From Verrucomicrobiaceae bacterium (GTDB lineage Bacteria; Verrucomicrobiota; Verrucomicrobiia; Verrucomicrobiales; Verrucomicrobiaceae): 64,000 nt of DNA. The first letter of the stretch is position 1. Each line of letters opens with the position of its first letter. Below, in pieces: positions 18,168 through 26,862 of the stretch. The DNA lies in the NCBI GenBank assembly GCA_027490195.1, contig JAIXYN010000059.1, forward strand, positions 112,166-176,165, written 5' to 3'. The notes beneath the pieces were generated by a model, which made no database searches, was not told the origin of the DNA, and saw only the letters and a list, made by a program, of their open reading frames with translations. A program made the position numbers and the translations under genes.

Positions 18168-19424
18168 TTATAACTGCTGCGCATTGAAATTCATCTGTAC
18201 CACACCCATGAATTCCACAGGGTAAGGTGTGGCTGAGATGCCATGCTCGCTGACAAGTTGGAAATCACCCAGATAATCGTGACTGACCCACGTAGCGTGT
18301 GTTCTGTAGTAAAAACCAAACATGTAGTTGCCGGGAATCAATGACAAGGCTGGCAAGGTAAACTTGAAACGCTGCACACCAGGAGAAAACTCTCGTGGCA
18401 GACCCAACTGGGGGCGCCCGTCCAGTTTGCAAACGCGCACCCCGGTCTGATTGTAAAGAATCGGAGCAAAATCCGTCACCACAGTCGGCTCTAAAAACTC
18501 AATCTCAAAGACGATCGACACAGGCTGGTTTTCATTGACGGTCATTGGATTAATCTCGATCTCATTAATCTGAGATGTGTGATCAAGACTGATCGGAAGC
18601 ACCAGATTTTTCACCTTGCAGTCATTCAGATAGGCACTGATCTCCTTCTCTACGTTCTGACTCTTCACACTCACGTGGCCAGATGACATCCTGAGGATGG
18701 ATGTGCAAAGCGACTGCACGGAACCCATGTTATGACTGACGAAAATAACGGTTTTGCCCTGCTTCGAAACCTTGTCCATCCGGGAGAGACATCGTTTTTG
18801 AAACTCTGCATCACCCACAGCAAGCACCTCATCCACAATAAGAATCTCAGGATCCAGATGTGCCGCAACTCCAAACGCGAGTCTCACGTACATACCGCTG
18901 GAATAGCGTTTCACCGGAGTATCCAAATAGGCTGCACAACCCGAGAAATCAACGATCTCGTCCAACTTTGAGGTGATCTCACGCCTTTGCATGCCAAGAA
19001 TGGCTCCATTGAGATAGATGTTCTCACGCCCTGATAGCTCTGGATGAAAGCCTGTACCGACCTCCAGCAAAGAAGCGATACGCCCTTTGACCTTGATGCT
19101 GCCCGTAGTGGGTGAAGTTACTCTCGATAGCAGTTTCAATAGTGTGCTTTTCCCGGCACCATTGCGCCCGATGATGCCAAGCACTTCGCCCTGATTGACC
19201 TTGAAATTAACATCTTTGAGCGCCCATACATAGTCTGGCAAAGCCTTAGCCTCCCCCCCTCTCTTTAGGGCGCGGTCATTCACACGCCCCACTTTGGCGT
19301 ACGGATCCTCCTTGCCGCGGACACGATGCCACCAACGATTAATGTCATGCTGTAGAGTGCCCGTTCCAACCTCCCCCAAGCGATAAAGTTTGGAGAGATC
19401 TTCAACTTCAATGACAGAACTCAT
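18168..19424 (-). CDS. wzt: ABC transporter ATPase with C-terminal glycan-binding domain (Wzt)
   Basis: A 418-residue protein. Residues 1-260 form the nucleotide-binding domain: Walker A GRNGAGKST (86-94), signature YSSGM (174-178, the form usual in polysaccharide ABC transporters), Walker B ILIVDE (194-199) and the H-loop in FVSHNM. A 25-residue charged insertion lies before the core. Residues about 270-418 are a beta-rich domain like the Wzt C-terminal domain that binds the finished O-polysaccharide and gives export specificity. With the permease 69 bases upstream it forms the exporter that takes lipid-linked glycan across the inner membrane. Presence of the C-terminal domain suggests export coupled to chain-end modification. 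Confidence 0.93.
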   Translation of the reverse strand: MSSVIEVEDLSKLYRLGEVGTGTLQHDINRWWHRVRGKEDPYAKVGRVNDRALKRGGEAKALPDYVWALKDVNFKVNQGEVLGIIGRNGAGKSTLLKLLSRVTSPTTGSIKVKGRIASLLEVGTGFHPELSGRENIYLNGAILGMQRREITSKLDEIVDFSGCAAYLDTPVKRYSSGMYVRLAFGVAAHLDPEILIVDEVLAVGDAEFQKRCLSRMDKVSKQGKTVIFVSHNMGSVQSLCTSILRMSSGHVSVKSQNVEKEISAYLNDCKVKNLVLPISLDHTSQINEIEINPMTVNENQPVSIVFEIEFLEPTVVTDFAPILYNQTGVRVCKLDGRPQLGLPREFSPGVQRFKFTLPALSLIPGNYMFGFYYRTHATWVSHDYLGDFQLVSEHGISATPYPVEFMGVVQMNFNAQQL

Positions 19425-19493
19425 GATAAACTAAGGTTCGAGCAATTAGTGTCGCTTTTTAAAATCATACCAAAATCAACCTCTGCATGCGAC

Positions 19494-20372
19494 TTAAACC
19501 GTATCCATGAAGGTCTTCTCCACTCTGTTGAAAACGAGAACACCAAGTAAAAGCACAACAAGAGTGACCCCAAATGAGTAGCTTAGCAATGACCAGGAAA
19601 AACAGCCTGCGCCAAGGAAGATGGCTCGAAAGGCCTCGATAATACCCGTCATTGGATTCAATTCCAGCCAAGGACGATATTTTTCCGGAACGGTTGAGAG
19701 CGGATAAACCACAGGTGTGGCATACATGGCCAACTGCACTCCGAAGGTGATAAGAAAGGCAAGGTCTCTATACTTAGTGGTTAGGGAAGAAATAATGATG
19801 CCAAAGCCGAGACCAAGACCACCCAGCAGCACGATCAGTGCCGGCGTACCCAAGATAATACCTGTCCAATTCGGGTGAATATCATACCCGCACCAAACGA
19901 ACCAAATCAATGCAATTCCCAGCGTGAGAAACTGAATCAGGAACTGCATCAGGGTGGAGAGGACTACTGACAGTGGCGTAATAAGGCGAGGAAAATATAC
20001 TTTTCCAAACAAGCTCGCATTGTCCTTAAAAGTGGTGGAAGTCTTGGTCAGGCACGTAGCAAAATAATTCCACGGTGCTGTACCAGCGAGGTAAAACAAT
20101 AGTGGCGGCAAGCCGTCAGTAGAAAGCTTGGCAACACCACTGAAAATGATCGTAAAGGTGGCTGTCGTCAGCAGTGGCTGAATGAAGAACCAGATGGGAC
20201 CAAGGATAGTCTGCTTGTAAACCGCCACAAAATCTCGCCACACAAACATACGCAGCAGATCGCGGTACCGCCAGATGTCCTTGAGGTGAAGATCCAGCCA
20301 GCCTGAACGCGAATTGATCTCCAGATCCCAGTCCTCACTTTTTCCCGCCGTGATCGGCACTGTTTGCGTCAT
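19494..20372 (-). CDS. wzm: ABC-2 type polysaccharide export permease (Wzm)
   Basis: A 292-residue integral membrane protein with six predicted helices and the N-terminal amphipathic segment seen in Wzm/TagG permeases: DLHLKDIWRYRDLLRMFVWRD, then KQTILGPIWFFIQP, the conserved interface with the ATPase. LNPMTGIIEAFRAIF near residue 245 is also diagnostic. It forms the channel for the lipid-linked glycan together with Wzt. ATG at 20372 is used instead of an upstream TTG. The gene order permease then ATPase matches O-antigen and teichoic-acid exporters. Confidence 0.93.
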   Translation of the reverse strand: MTQTVPITAGKSEDWDLEINSRSGWLDLHLKDIWRYRDLLRMFVWRDFVAVYKQTILGPIWFFIQPLLTTATFTIIFSGVAKLSTDGLPPLLFYLAGTAPWNYFATCLTKTSTTFKDNASLFGKVYFPRLITPLSVVLSTLMQFLIQFLTLGIALIWFVWCGYDIHPNWTGIILGTPALIVLLGGLGLGFGIIISSLTTKYRDLAFLITFGVQLAMYATPVVYPLSTVPEKYRPWLELNPMTGIIEAFRAIFLGAGCFSWSLLSYSFGVTLVVLLLGVLVFNRVEKTFMDTV

Positions 20373-20458
20373 GCTATTAAATATTCGTAAAAAATAATTG
20401 AAACTCAATTGGCGAAGTCATTTTACCAGGAACTCAACCGACCACTAAAATAACACGT

Positions 20459-21625
20459 TCAATCCAGCGGGCGCACTTTCGCCCTAAGACTCATGAATGG
20501 TCGTTCGACCCAATAGTAGGAGAGCAATGCTACAACTCCAGCAAACAGCCACCCAAAAGGAAAAGACATCCATATTGAATTATTTGAAAGCCCAAAAGTT
20601 TCAGGACGGGAGCAAAAGAGCTGCTGCCAGATGTAAATCGAAAACGAAAGGGTGCCAGTGAAGCATACTAATGGCCAGTTTAAAGCTCTATACAGCCCCC
20701 ATTCAGGAATGATCACACTTTGAATGAGCAAACCAGCAAACCCAATTGCCTGCACAGTGGGTCCAAATGCGATGACGAACATTTTGAATGATTTATAGTG
20801 CCTCAATACATGCGGTGTTAAAACCGCAGCCAAGCACAGTAGAAAAACGGCACCTCGGTAATCAAGCAATAATTTACGTACATTTTGCTGCTGAGTCGCC
20901 ATGAGAAATGCGCAAACACAACCATAGGCAATGCTGTCAAAGTAGTTCAAAAATGATGCCGGTGAGAACAACCACCCCCAATCCCGACTATAGAGTTCGT
21001 AGACACTGACAACGCGCGCCATTGGGGCTATCAAAAGCGAGACAAACACTAGTTGAATCCAAAATCGCCACTTTTGAAGAACCCCAATCGCGCAAAAAAT
21101 TGGTGGCCAGATCAGGTAGAACTGCTCCTCAATAGCCAGCGACCAAAGGTGGATGCTCGGCGTTGGAACCCCATGCCAATTTCTATCCAGCAGAAAGTTG
21201 GTAGTAAAAGAAATGTTGGCCAACCAGATACCACCATCTTGCTTGAATGGCGTTACGAATGAAAGAAGAAAAATGACCAGCAGGTACACAAAACACACAG
21301 GCACTATCCTGAGCGCCCTCCGAACGTAGAACAGTCTCAAGTTCACCGCACCACACTCCCGCTGCTCTTTGAACATCAGCCATGTTATTAAAAAACCGCT
21401 GATCAAAAAGAAAAACCGCACTCCAAGGTTGCCATCGAAAATCCGCTCAAACGGTTTTTCCCATTCCTGTGGAAAACCGGGCATCCATGGTGAGTGCGCT
21501 AGCAAAACCATGGAAATACTGACAGCACGCCACCCGTCCAATGATGGCAAACGCCCAAGTTTTCGCTCTGCGTTCTCCCCACCGGCATCTGGCTGGTCGG
21601 GGTTGGTTGAGTCACATTCGATCAT
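20459..21625 (-). CDS. Acyltransferase 3 (OafA-like) membrane protein
   Basis: A 388-residue polytopic protein. A 25-residue charged N-terminus precedes LPSLDGWRAVSISMVLLAH (Asp30, Arg33, His44), then VRFFFLISGFLITWL. Further family landmarks are HLWSLAIEEQFYLIWP, in which SLAIEEQFY is the conserved H-x-W-S-L-x-x-E-x-Q-F-Y motif, and the terminal YYWVERPFMSL. This is the closest match to OafA-type O-antigen acetyltransferases among the copies here. ATG at 21625 is used. It sits directly downstream of the regulator gene and upstream of wzm/wzt on the same strand. Confidence 0.92.
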   Translation of the reverse strand: MIECDSTNPDQPDAGGENAERKLGRLPSLDGWRAVSISMVLLAHSPWMPGFPQEWEKPFERIFDGNLGVRFFFLISGFLITWLMFKEQRECGAVNLRLFYVRRALRIVPVCFVYLLVIFLLSFVTPFKQDGGIWLANISFTTNFLLDRNWHGVPTPSIHLWSLAIEEQFYLIWPPIFCAIGVLQKWRFWIQLVFVSLLIAPMARVVSVYELYSRDWGWLFSPASFLNYFDSIAYGCVCAFLMATQQQNVRKLLLDYRGAVFLLCLAAVLTPHVLRHYKSFKMFVIAFGPTVQAIGFAGLLIQSVIIPEWGLYRALNWPLVCFTGTLSFSIYIWQQLFCSRPETFGLSNNSIWMSFPFGWLFAGVVALLSYYWVERPFMSLRAKVRPLD

Positions 21626-21803
21626 GTTCTTCAATCCAGGAACCTCAAGACACTGAGATCGTCATTCTGGAGCCACGCAATGCGTCGTCTCCAATTGCAG
21701 CACGCTGCCGCCCTCGGTTGCGAAAACCGGCGGCTGTGAATTGGAGATAAAGGAGCTGCCCACGAAGTGTGCAACGTTGCCGCTCTGCAGCGGTGCTGAG
21801 AAG

Positions 21804-22352
21804 TTAAAGCAAATGCTCCAACAAGGGATTGGAAAATAGCGCATGGACCTTTTGGTACAAGCCACGCGCGAGGCGCAGCCTGCGACATACCTCCTTCTGC
21901 TCATCACTGGTTGCCGCTGAGACTTCCAGCAACTCATTCTGTCCGGGTGCCACATCGAGCGTACGATCAATCTGCGCACCAGCAGAGTGCAGTTTTTTCT
22001 GCACACCAGGCAGGAGTCCGTTGCGGAGGATAACACCGAAACGAAGTTCGGCCTGATAATAGTCACGTCGCAACGAGCCACCAGCAGGGATCACTTTATG
22101 TACCGCATTCCAGGCGGCCAATTGGCGCACTGTAATGCTGGCACTGGCCTTGCTGATATTGAGCTTTTTGGCGATCTGATCCAAGCACAACGGCTCAGGG
22201 GTCAAATACAGAAGGGCGAAGAGCCGTCCAATCAGTTTGCCCAACCCAAATGAATGCGTGGTATCCCCGCTGGCCTTGATGAAACGGGCGATCTCGCGAC
22301 TCCATGCCCCCTGTGCGGCTCTGGAGTTTGGCATGGCGGAAACCGAAGGCAT
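21804..22352 (-). CDS. GbsR/MarR-like winged-helix transcriptional regulator
   Basis: A 182-residue protein. After an N-terminal helix (SREIARFIKASG) it has GLGKLIGRLFALLYLTPEPLCLDQIAKKLNISKASASITVRQLA, which is the GbsR-type layout: a G-R-x-x-A-L-L-Y-L helix then a winged-helix reading head. The C-terminal half is helical and probably dimerises. GbsR relatives are usually repressors that sense small osmolytes or metabolites. The gene lies inside the polysaccharide cluster, and an 18-bp perfect dyad touches its start codon, so autoregulation is likely. Start is ATG at 22352; ATG at 22334 is possible. Confidence 0.75.
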   Translation of the reverse strand: MPSVSAMPNSRAAQGAWSREIARFIKASGDTTHSFGLGKLIGRLFALLYLTPEPLCLDQIAKKLNISKASASITVRQLAAWNAVHKVIPAGGSLRRDYYQAELRFGVILRNGLLPGVQKKLHSAGAQIDRTLDVAPGQNELLEVSAATSDEQKEVCRRLRLARGLYQKVHALFSNPLLEHLL

Positions 22353-22353
22353 T

Positions 22354-22371
22354 GTTTAGAAAAGGCTAAAC
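22354..22371. promoter_or_regulatory. Perfect 18-bp dyad, candidate operator of the GbsR-like regulator
   Basis: GTTTAG, six bases, CTAAAC lie directly upstream of the regulator start codon; a further short repeat (GCTAA...TTAGC) overlaps its right half. Dyad size and placement fit a MarR/GbsR-type dimer binding site acting on its own promoter. No second copy was noticed near other start codons of the cluster. Binding is inferred. Confidence 0.45.
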
Positions 22372-22495
22372 GCTGTTAGCTTGCGTCTTTGGGCCTGTAA
22401 AGCATTGATTGTGCCCGCTTTGAAACAAAAATGACAATTCCTGCTTAGCGCACCGCAAGACTTTTAGCCATTGCTGAAAATGCTCAACGGTTGAG

Positions 22496-23719
22496 TTATG
22501 AGCGCAAACTGCTCAGCGGCGGCTCTTCATGCATTTCCGCCAATGCTTTGCCGAGATTTTTAACCACTGCTGGCCAAGTGAAAAAGTCGAGTCCGCGCTG
22601 GCGTGCCGCCCGACCAAAGCTGGCAGCTTTTTCCGGATCACTGAGCAATTCCAGTAAGGCCGCCGCCAACCCCACCTCATCGCCCGCTTTCACATGCAGA
22701 CCGGAGACGCCGGGCACCACCTTCTCGGCCACGCCCCAGTCTCCCGTAATAATGGGCGCGATGCCATACAGCATGGCCTCTGATACAGAGATACCAAACG
22801 GCTCATAAAAAGAAGGCAGCACAAAGACCGAGCAGCGGCGGTACAGGTCCAATATGACAGCCGCCTCATCAGGCACTTCCTTGCGCTTGAATCCATGCCA
22901 GCGCACGTTTTCAAGCGGCAGATCATCAGGCGGCTCACCACGCGTGCCAATGACGTGCAGCACTGCCCCAGGTATCTGCTGACGCACACGTTGAAAAGCA
23001 GGCAATAGCACACGCCCCCCTTTGCGCTCAAACTCAACCGCAACAAAAAGCACTTCTAACGAAGCATAGTTTTTCTGCGGATCCGGATTGGGTATTTCAT
23101 CCAGATTAGCCCCATGACTGATGTTGATAATCCGCTTTGGTGAGACCCCCAGATCCTCTTCGAAGGACTGGGCTAAGTAGTCTCCCATGACAAAAACCCG
23201 ATCCATTTTTTGCGCCACTTTGCGCTCATATTCTAGAGCCTGCGCCGCACGACGTTCGTCAAATCCACGCGCCCCATACGGACTCCGCAGGCGCATTGCA
23301 ATGTTGCCATCATGGTAGGAGGTGCAGTAGGCATTCTTTTGAAGCAACTGCCCACCGTCAAACATAGCCCCTATCTGCAGCAGCGTACCGATGGACTGGT
23401 CCCGAGGAATTTTACCAGCAAGAATGCGCGTTAGCTGGTCACGGTAGCGCGAGTTGAGATAGTAGCGCATTCGCCATAGCGCCTTCTGCCGATGAAAACT
23501 GAGCGACAGCAGCAGCCACTTACGCCAGCCTTCCAATTCGCACCCTGCGGCACCGAGTAGCAGCCCTTGGCGCTCGCACTCTTTAAAAAAATAATAGCTG
23601 ATCCCCGAGAAACTGCGACGGTCAAAAGGATCGCGGCCAACCAACCCGCTGCCAATGAGTCCATAGAAGGCAGGTCGGCGCGCAGCAGTGGCGGAGATGT
23701 CAGGCTGATCTATCGGCAT
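22496..23719 (-). CDS. GT4-type glycosyltransferase (GT-B fold)
   Basis: A 407-residue retaining transferase. The C-terminal half shows VLFVAVEFERKGG (start of the nucleotide-sugar domain), AVLHVIGTRGEPP and FVLPSFYEPFGISVSEAMLYG, the E-x7-E motif of GT4 enzymes. The N-terminal domain has SYHDGNIA and long helices and would bind the acceptor. Reading from the motif, a nucleotide-activated hexose donor is used. The start is the ATG at 23719. It faces the divergent membrane transferase gene at 23826, with a 106-base shared upstream region. Cytoplasmic; substrate unknown. Confidence 0.87.
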   Translation of the reverse strand: MPIDQPDISATAARRPAFYGLIGSGLVGRDPFDRRSFSGISYYFFKECERQGLLLGAAGCELEGWRKWLLLSLSFHRQKALWRMRYYLNSRYRDQLTRILAGKIPRDQSIGTLLQIGAMFDGGQLLQKNAYCTSYHDGNIAMRLRSPYGARGFDERRAAQALEYERKVAQKMDRVFVMGDYLAQSFEEDLGVSPKRIINISHGANLDEIPNPDPQKNYASLEVLFVAVEFERKGGRVLLPAFQRVRQQIPGAVLHVIGTRGEPPDDLPLENVRWHGFKRKEVPDEAAVILDLYRRCSVFVLPSFYEPFGISVSEAMLYGIAPIITGDWGVAEKVVPGVSGLHVKAGDEVGLAAALLELLSDPEKAASFGRAARQRGLDFFTWPAVVKNLGKALAEMHEEPPLSSLRS

Positions 23720-23825
23720 CCCTGCGAATAGTCATGCAGAAGGCTTTATGCAATGCACAAAAATGATCTCTTCTGCATATTCATGAACCGTGGCCGAATC
23801 TTTGCTTTACACGCCGCGATGACAC

Positions 23826-25472
23826 ATGTCTTTGAAATCACTGCCGATGTCCAACCGCCACAATCACTTCAAGCCGGACACTGTCGATGCCACCAAGCTT
23901 CTGACACTGGTACTGGTACTTTCTATCCTCTTTAACCTGGCATTTGCGGCCGGTGCCGGTGGGTTCTCATCTGACTTGGGAGGCGACCCCGATGAGGCGG
24001 CCCATGCCGTGACTGCCCTGATGCTGCGGGACTATCTGGGTAGCCACTTGGGGCATCACCCAATGGCCTTCGCCAAAGCCTACTATGCCGACTTTCCCCG
24101 TGTGGCATTGGGACATTATCCGCCGCTGTATTATGTGCTGACTGCACCGTTGCTGCTGGTTTACAACAGCGTGGACACTCTTTTGATTTTTCAGGCGCTG
24201 ACGCTCGCCCTGCTGGCCACCGTGACGTACCTCATGGGTTGTCGTTTTTTAAAGCCCACATCTGCTGCCGCTTCCAGCCTAGGCATACTCCTGCTTCCGC
24301 TGGCACTAAAGCTAAACCTGCATGTCATGTCAGACATTCTGCTGGCGATGCTGTGCCTATGGGCGGTGATGCTCTGGGCCTGGTATCTGCAAGCCCCCAC
24401 AGTGCGGAGAGCGCTCTTCTGGGGCTGCGTGGCCGCAGCAGCCATTCTCACCAAAGGCTCCGGCATGGGCCTTTGTCTGCTCCCACCGCTGGGCACGCTT
24501 CTGGCCGGGCGCTGGCGGTTGATCTTCACCTGGTCATGGTGGTGTGCAGCTCTGCCCGTGGCGATCCTCGCCGGCCCTTGGATGATCTACTCCACCGGCA
24601 TTTCCAAGGAAGGCATGACCCTTTTCACCCCGGCGCAGTATTTCGTGCAATCGGTGCCGTTTTACCTCAAAGGAATGCCTGCGGTTTTTGGCTGGCCACT
24701 GCCCCTGCTGACAGTGGCGGGAGTGAGTCACATTCTCGTGACCGGCAGGCGACAGCGGGGGCTCGATCCCGTCCAGGCCTCACTCTTCGCGATGTCGGTG
24801 GGTATGACACTGGTGCTGTTGCTCGTTCCCGTGGGCCTCAGCACCCGCTACATGCTCACGCTGGCACCACCGGTCATGCTGGCTGCAGCATATGGTCTGG
24901 CCCTAATTCCTTGGTCGGTGAGACTGGTGCGCTGGTGCCCACCGGTGCTCCTGCTTGGCTCTGCACTGCTGCCGCTTCTCAATGCTGACGTCTGGCCGAC
25001 AAAGTACGTGAATGGTTTTAATGCTGCTGTGTCACGCTCCGGCTTGCCCAAGCAAGGCGATGCAAAGCAAAACTGGCTGGTGGCCTCCGACCCAAACGGC
25101 GAAGGCGCGGTCATTGCAGCAGCAGCTTTTGCCTGCCCTCAACGCTCGCCTTCCCTGCTACGAATCTATCGCGGCAGCAAAGAGTTGTCTTCCAGCGACT
25201 GGATGGGACGGGGCTACAAACCTGCTTTTGTGAACAATGGCCAGCTGCTTGAACATCTCGACAAATTGCACATTACCCGGGTATTCGTAGATCTCTCCGT
25301 ACCCCAAGGACTGCAGCAGCCACATGAACGCTTATTGTTCACAACCATGAAATCGGCCGCCGACCGCTGGCACCTCGCCTTTGAGCAATCTGTCTTCCGC
25401 CGGCCATGGGAAACGGGGGTGCTTTATGTGTTTCAGCGAAATCCCCCGGCCACTGCAAATGCACAGAATTAA
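23826..25472 (+). CDS. GT39/ArnT-like membrane glycosyltransferase
   Basis: A 548-residue polytopic protein with about eleven membrane helices followed by a soluble domain of about 140 residues. After helix 1 comes a loop with GGDPDEAAHA, the acidic pair that binds metal and donor in PMT_2/ArnT-type GT-C enzymes, then LGHYPPLYYVL, also typical. Such enzymes transfer a sugar from polyprenyl phosphate in the periplasm. ATG at 23826 is used; a second ATG at 23847 is possible. It is one of few plus-strand genes of the cluster and is followed 84 bases later by the sugar dehydrogenase gene. Confidence 0.8.
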   Translation: MSLKSLPMSNRHNHFKPDTVDATKLLTLVLVLSILFNLAFAAGAGGFSSDLGGDPDEAAHAVTALMLRDYLGSHLGHHPMAFAKAYYADFPRVALGHYPPLYYVLTAPLLLVYNSVDTLLIFQALTLALLATVTYLMGCRFLKPTSAAASSLGILLLPLALKLNLHVMSDILLAMLCLWAVMLWAWYLQAPTVRRALFWGCVAAAAILTKGSGMGLCLLPPLGTLLAGRWRLIFTWSWWCAALPVAILAGPWMIYSTGISKEGMTLFTPAQYFVQSVPFYLKGMPAVFGWPLPLLTVAGVSHILVTGRRQRGLDPVQASLFAMSVGMTLVLLLVPVGLSTRYMLTLAPPVMLAAAYGLALIPWSVRLVRWCPPVLLLGSALLPLLNADVWPTKYVNGFNAAVSRSGLPKQGDAKQNWLVASDPNGEGAVIAAAAFACPQRSPSLLRIYRGSKELSSSDWMGRGYKPAFVNNGQLLEHLDKLHITRVFVDLSVPQGLQQPHERLLFTTMKSAADRWHLAFEQSVFRRPWETGVLYVFQRNPPATANAQN

Positions 25473-25556
25473 TCGCTTCATTCCTATGGCCTTGTTTGAC
25501 TGTGGCTAATCCCGCACGGAAGATTAAAATCACTTTTTCCCGATCACTCTCCCCAC

Positions 25557-26858
25557 ATGAATGTTTCAGTTTTCGGACTCGGCTACGTCGGCGCAGTCAC
25601 CTCGGCATGCCTGGCAGAGCAAGGACACCGCGTCATCGGTGTGGACCTGCATGCCTCCAAGGTGGAGGCCTTCGGCCGTGGGCAGTCGCCCATCGTCGAG
25701 CCGGAGATCGACGATCTCCTCAAGCAGGCGACTGTTGGAAACCGGCTTGGAGCCACGCTAGATGTCCGTCAGGCCGTAGCAGCGACAGATGTTAGCATCA
25801 TCTGTGTTGGCACCCCTTCCCTTCCCTCAGGCAAGCTTAATTTAGACTACGTCCACAAGGTCACCGCTCAAATCGTTGAGGCCATCAAGGAGTCGAAGAA
25901 AACACACATTCTGCTCTATCGCAGCACGATGCTGCCCGGCAGCACCCGCGCTCTAGTGACAGACATGCTGCCAGACTTGCTGGCGTCCGGCATGGTGCGC
26001 GTTTACTACTGCCCCGAATTTCTACGGGAAGGCACCGCCGTCCGAGATTTTCGCGAGCCCTCCCTGGTGGTCATCGGTACTCATGATGGAACCGCACCCG
26101 TGGATGCTGCGGTGTGCGAAATTATGGGGGGGCAGCCTTCCATATTGGCGTGGGAAGGGGCGGAAATGATCAAGTACTCCTGCAACTACTTCCATGCTCT
26201 GAAGGTGGGCTTTGCCAACGAGATCGGCCGCCTCTGCAAGCACCTGGGAGAGGACGGCACACGAGTCATGGACGTGCTGTGCGCCGACACGCGGCTGAAT
26301 ATTTCCAGCTATTACATGAAGCCCGGCAACCCCTTCGGCGGCTCCTGCCTGCCCAAAGACGTCTCCGCGCTGAAATCTTTCGCTCGTCAGGAAAACCTCA
26401 GCCTGCCCCTTCTTGAAAATACCGCAGCCACCAATGCCGCTCATCAGGATCTCTTCGTAAGCCTGATTGAAGGCAAGGCGAAGCGCCGCATCGGCTTCCT
26501 CGGCCTCGCCTTCAAAGCAAATACGGACGACCTGCGTGGCAGCCCCTTGGTGGCAGCGGCGGAGACACTGCTCGGACGCGGACACGAACTCAGCATCTAC
26601 GATCCGCACATCAATCTTTCCCGCCTCATCGGCGCCAACGAGCAACAGATTCAAGCACGCATGCCGCATCTCGCGCAGCTTTTAAAGCAGGACGCCAAGG
26701 AAGTTCTCCAATTGAGTGATGTCATCGTGGTTTCCCAAAAATGTGTACCGTTCGAAACACTCAAGGAGTTCGCGCGCCCTGATCAGGTCGTGATCGATGT
26801 TCAAGGCTGGCGGGAATTATCGACCCTTTCCTGGCAGTATGAGGGGATTTGCTGGTGA
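25557..26858 (+). CDS. UDP-glucose/GDP-mannose 6-dehydrogenase family enzyme (AlgD-like)
   Basis: A 433-residue NAD-dependent nucleotide-sugar 6-dehydrogenase that oxidises C6 of UDP-glucose or GDP-mannose to the uronic acid in two steps. It has VSVFGLGYVGAVTS (residues 3-16, NAD binding), the YRSTMLPGST and YCPEFLREGTA segments, Lys206 in MIKYSCN, and the catalytic Cys264 in FGGSCLPKDV. GLAFKANTDDLRGSP marks the C-terminal domain. The FGGSCLPKDV form and overall match lean towards GDP-mannose dehydrogenase, but UDP-glucose dehydrogenase remains possible. It supplies an acidic sugar to the exported glycan. It ends 4 bases from a convergent gene. Confidence 0.88.
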   Translation: MNVSVFGLGYVGAVTSACLAEQGHRVIGVDLHASKVEAFGRGQSPIVEPEIDDLLKQATVGNRLGATLDVRQAVAATDVSIICVGTPSLPSGKLNLDYVHKVTAQIVEAIKESKKTHILLYRSTMLPGSTRALVTDMLPDLLASGMVRVYYCPEFLREGTAVRDFREPSLVVIGTHDGTAPVDAAVCEIMGGQPSILAWEGAEMIKYSCNYFHALKVGFANEIGRLCKHLGEDGTRVMDVLCADTRLNISSYYMKPGNPFGGSCLPKDVSALKSFARQENLSLPLLENTAATNAAHQDLFVSLIEGKAKRRIGFLGLAFKANTDDLRGSPLVAAAETLLGRGHELSIYDPHINLSRLIGANEQQIQARMPHLAQLLKQDAKEVLQLSDVIVVSQKCVPFETLKEFARPDQVVIDVQGWRELSTLSWQYEGICW

Positions 26859-26862
26859 TCTT

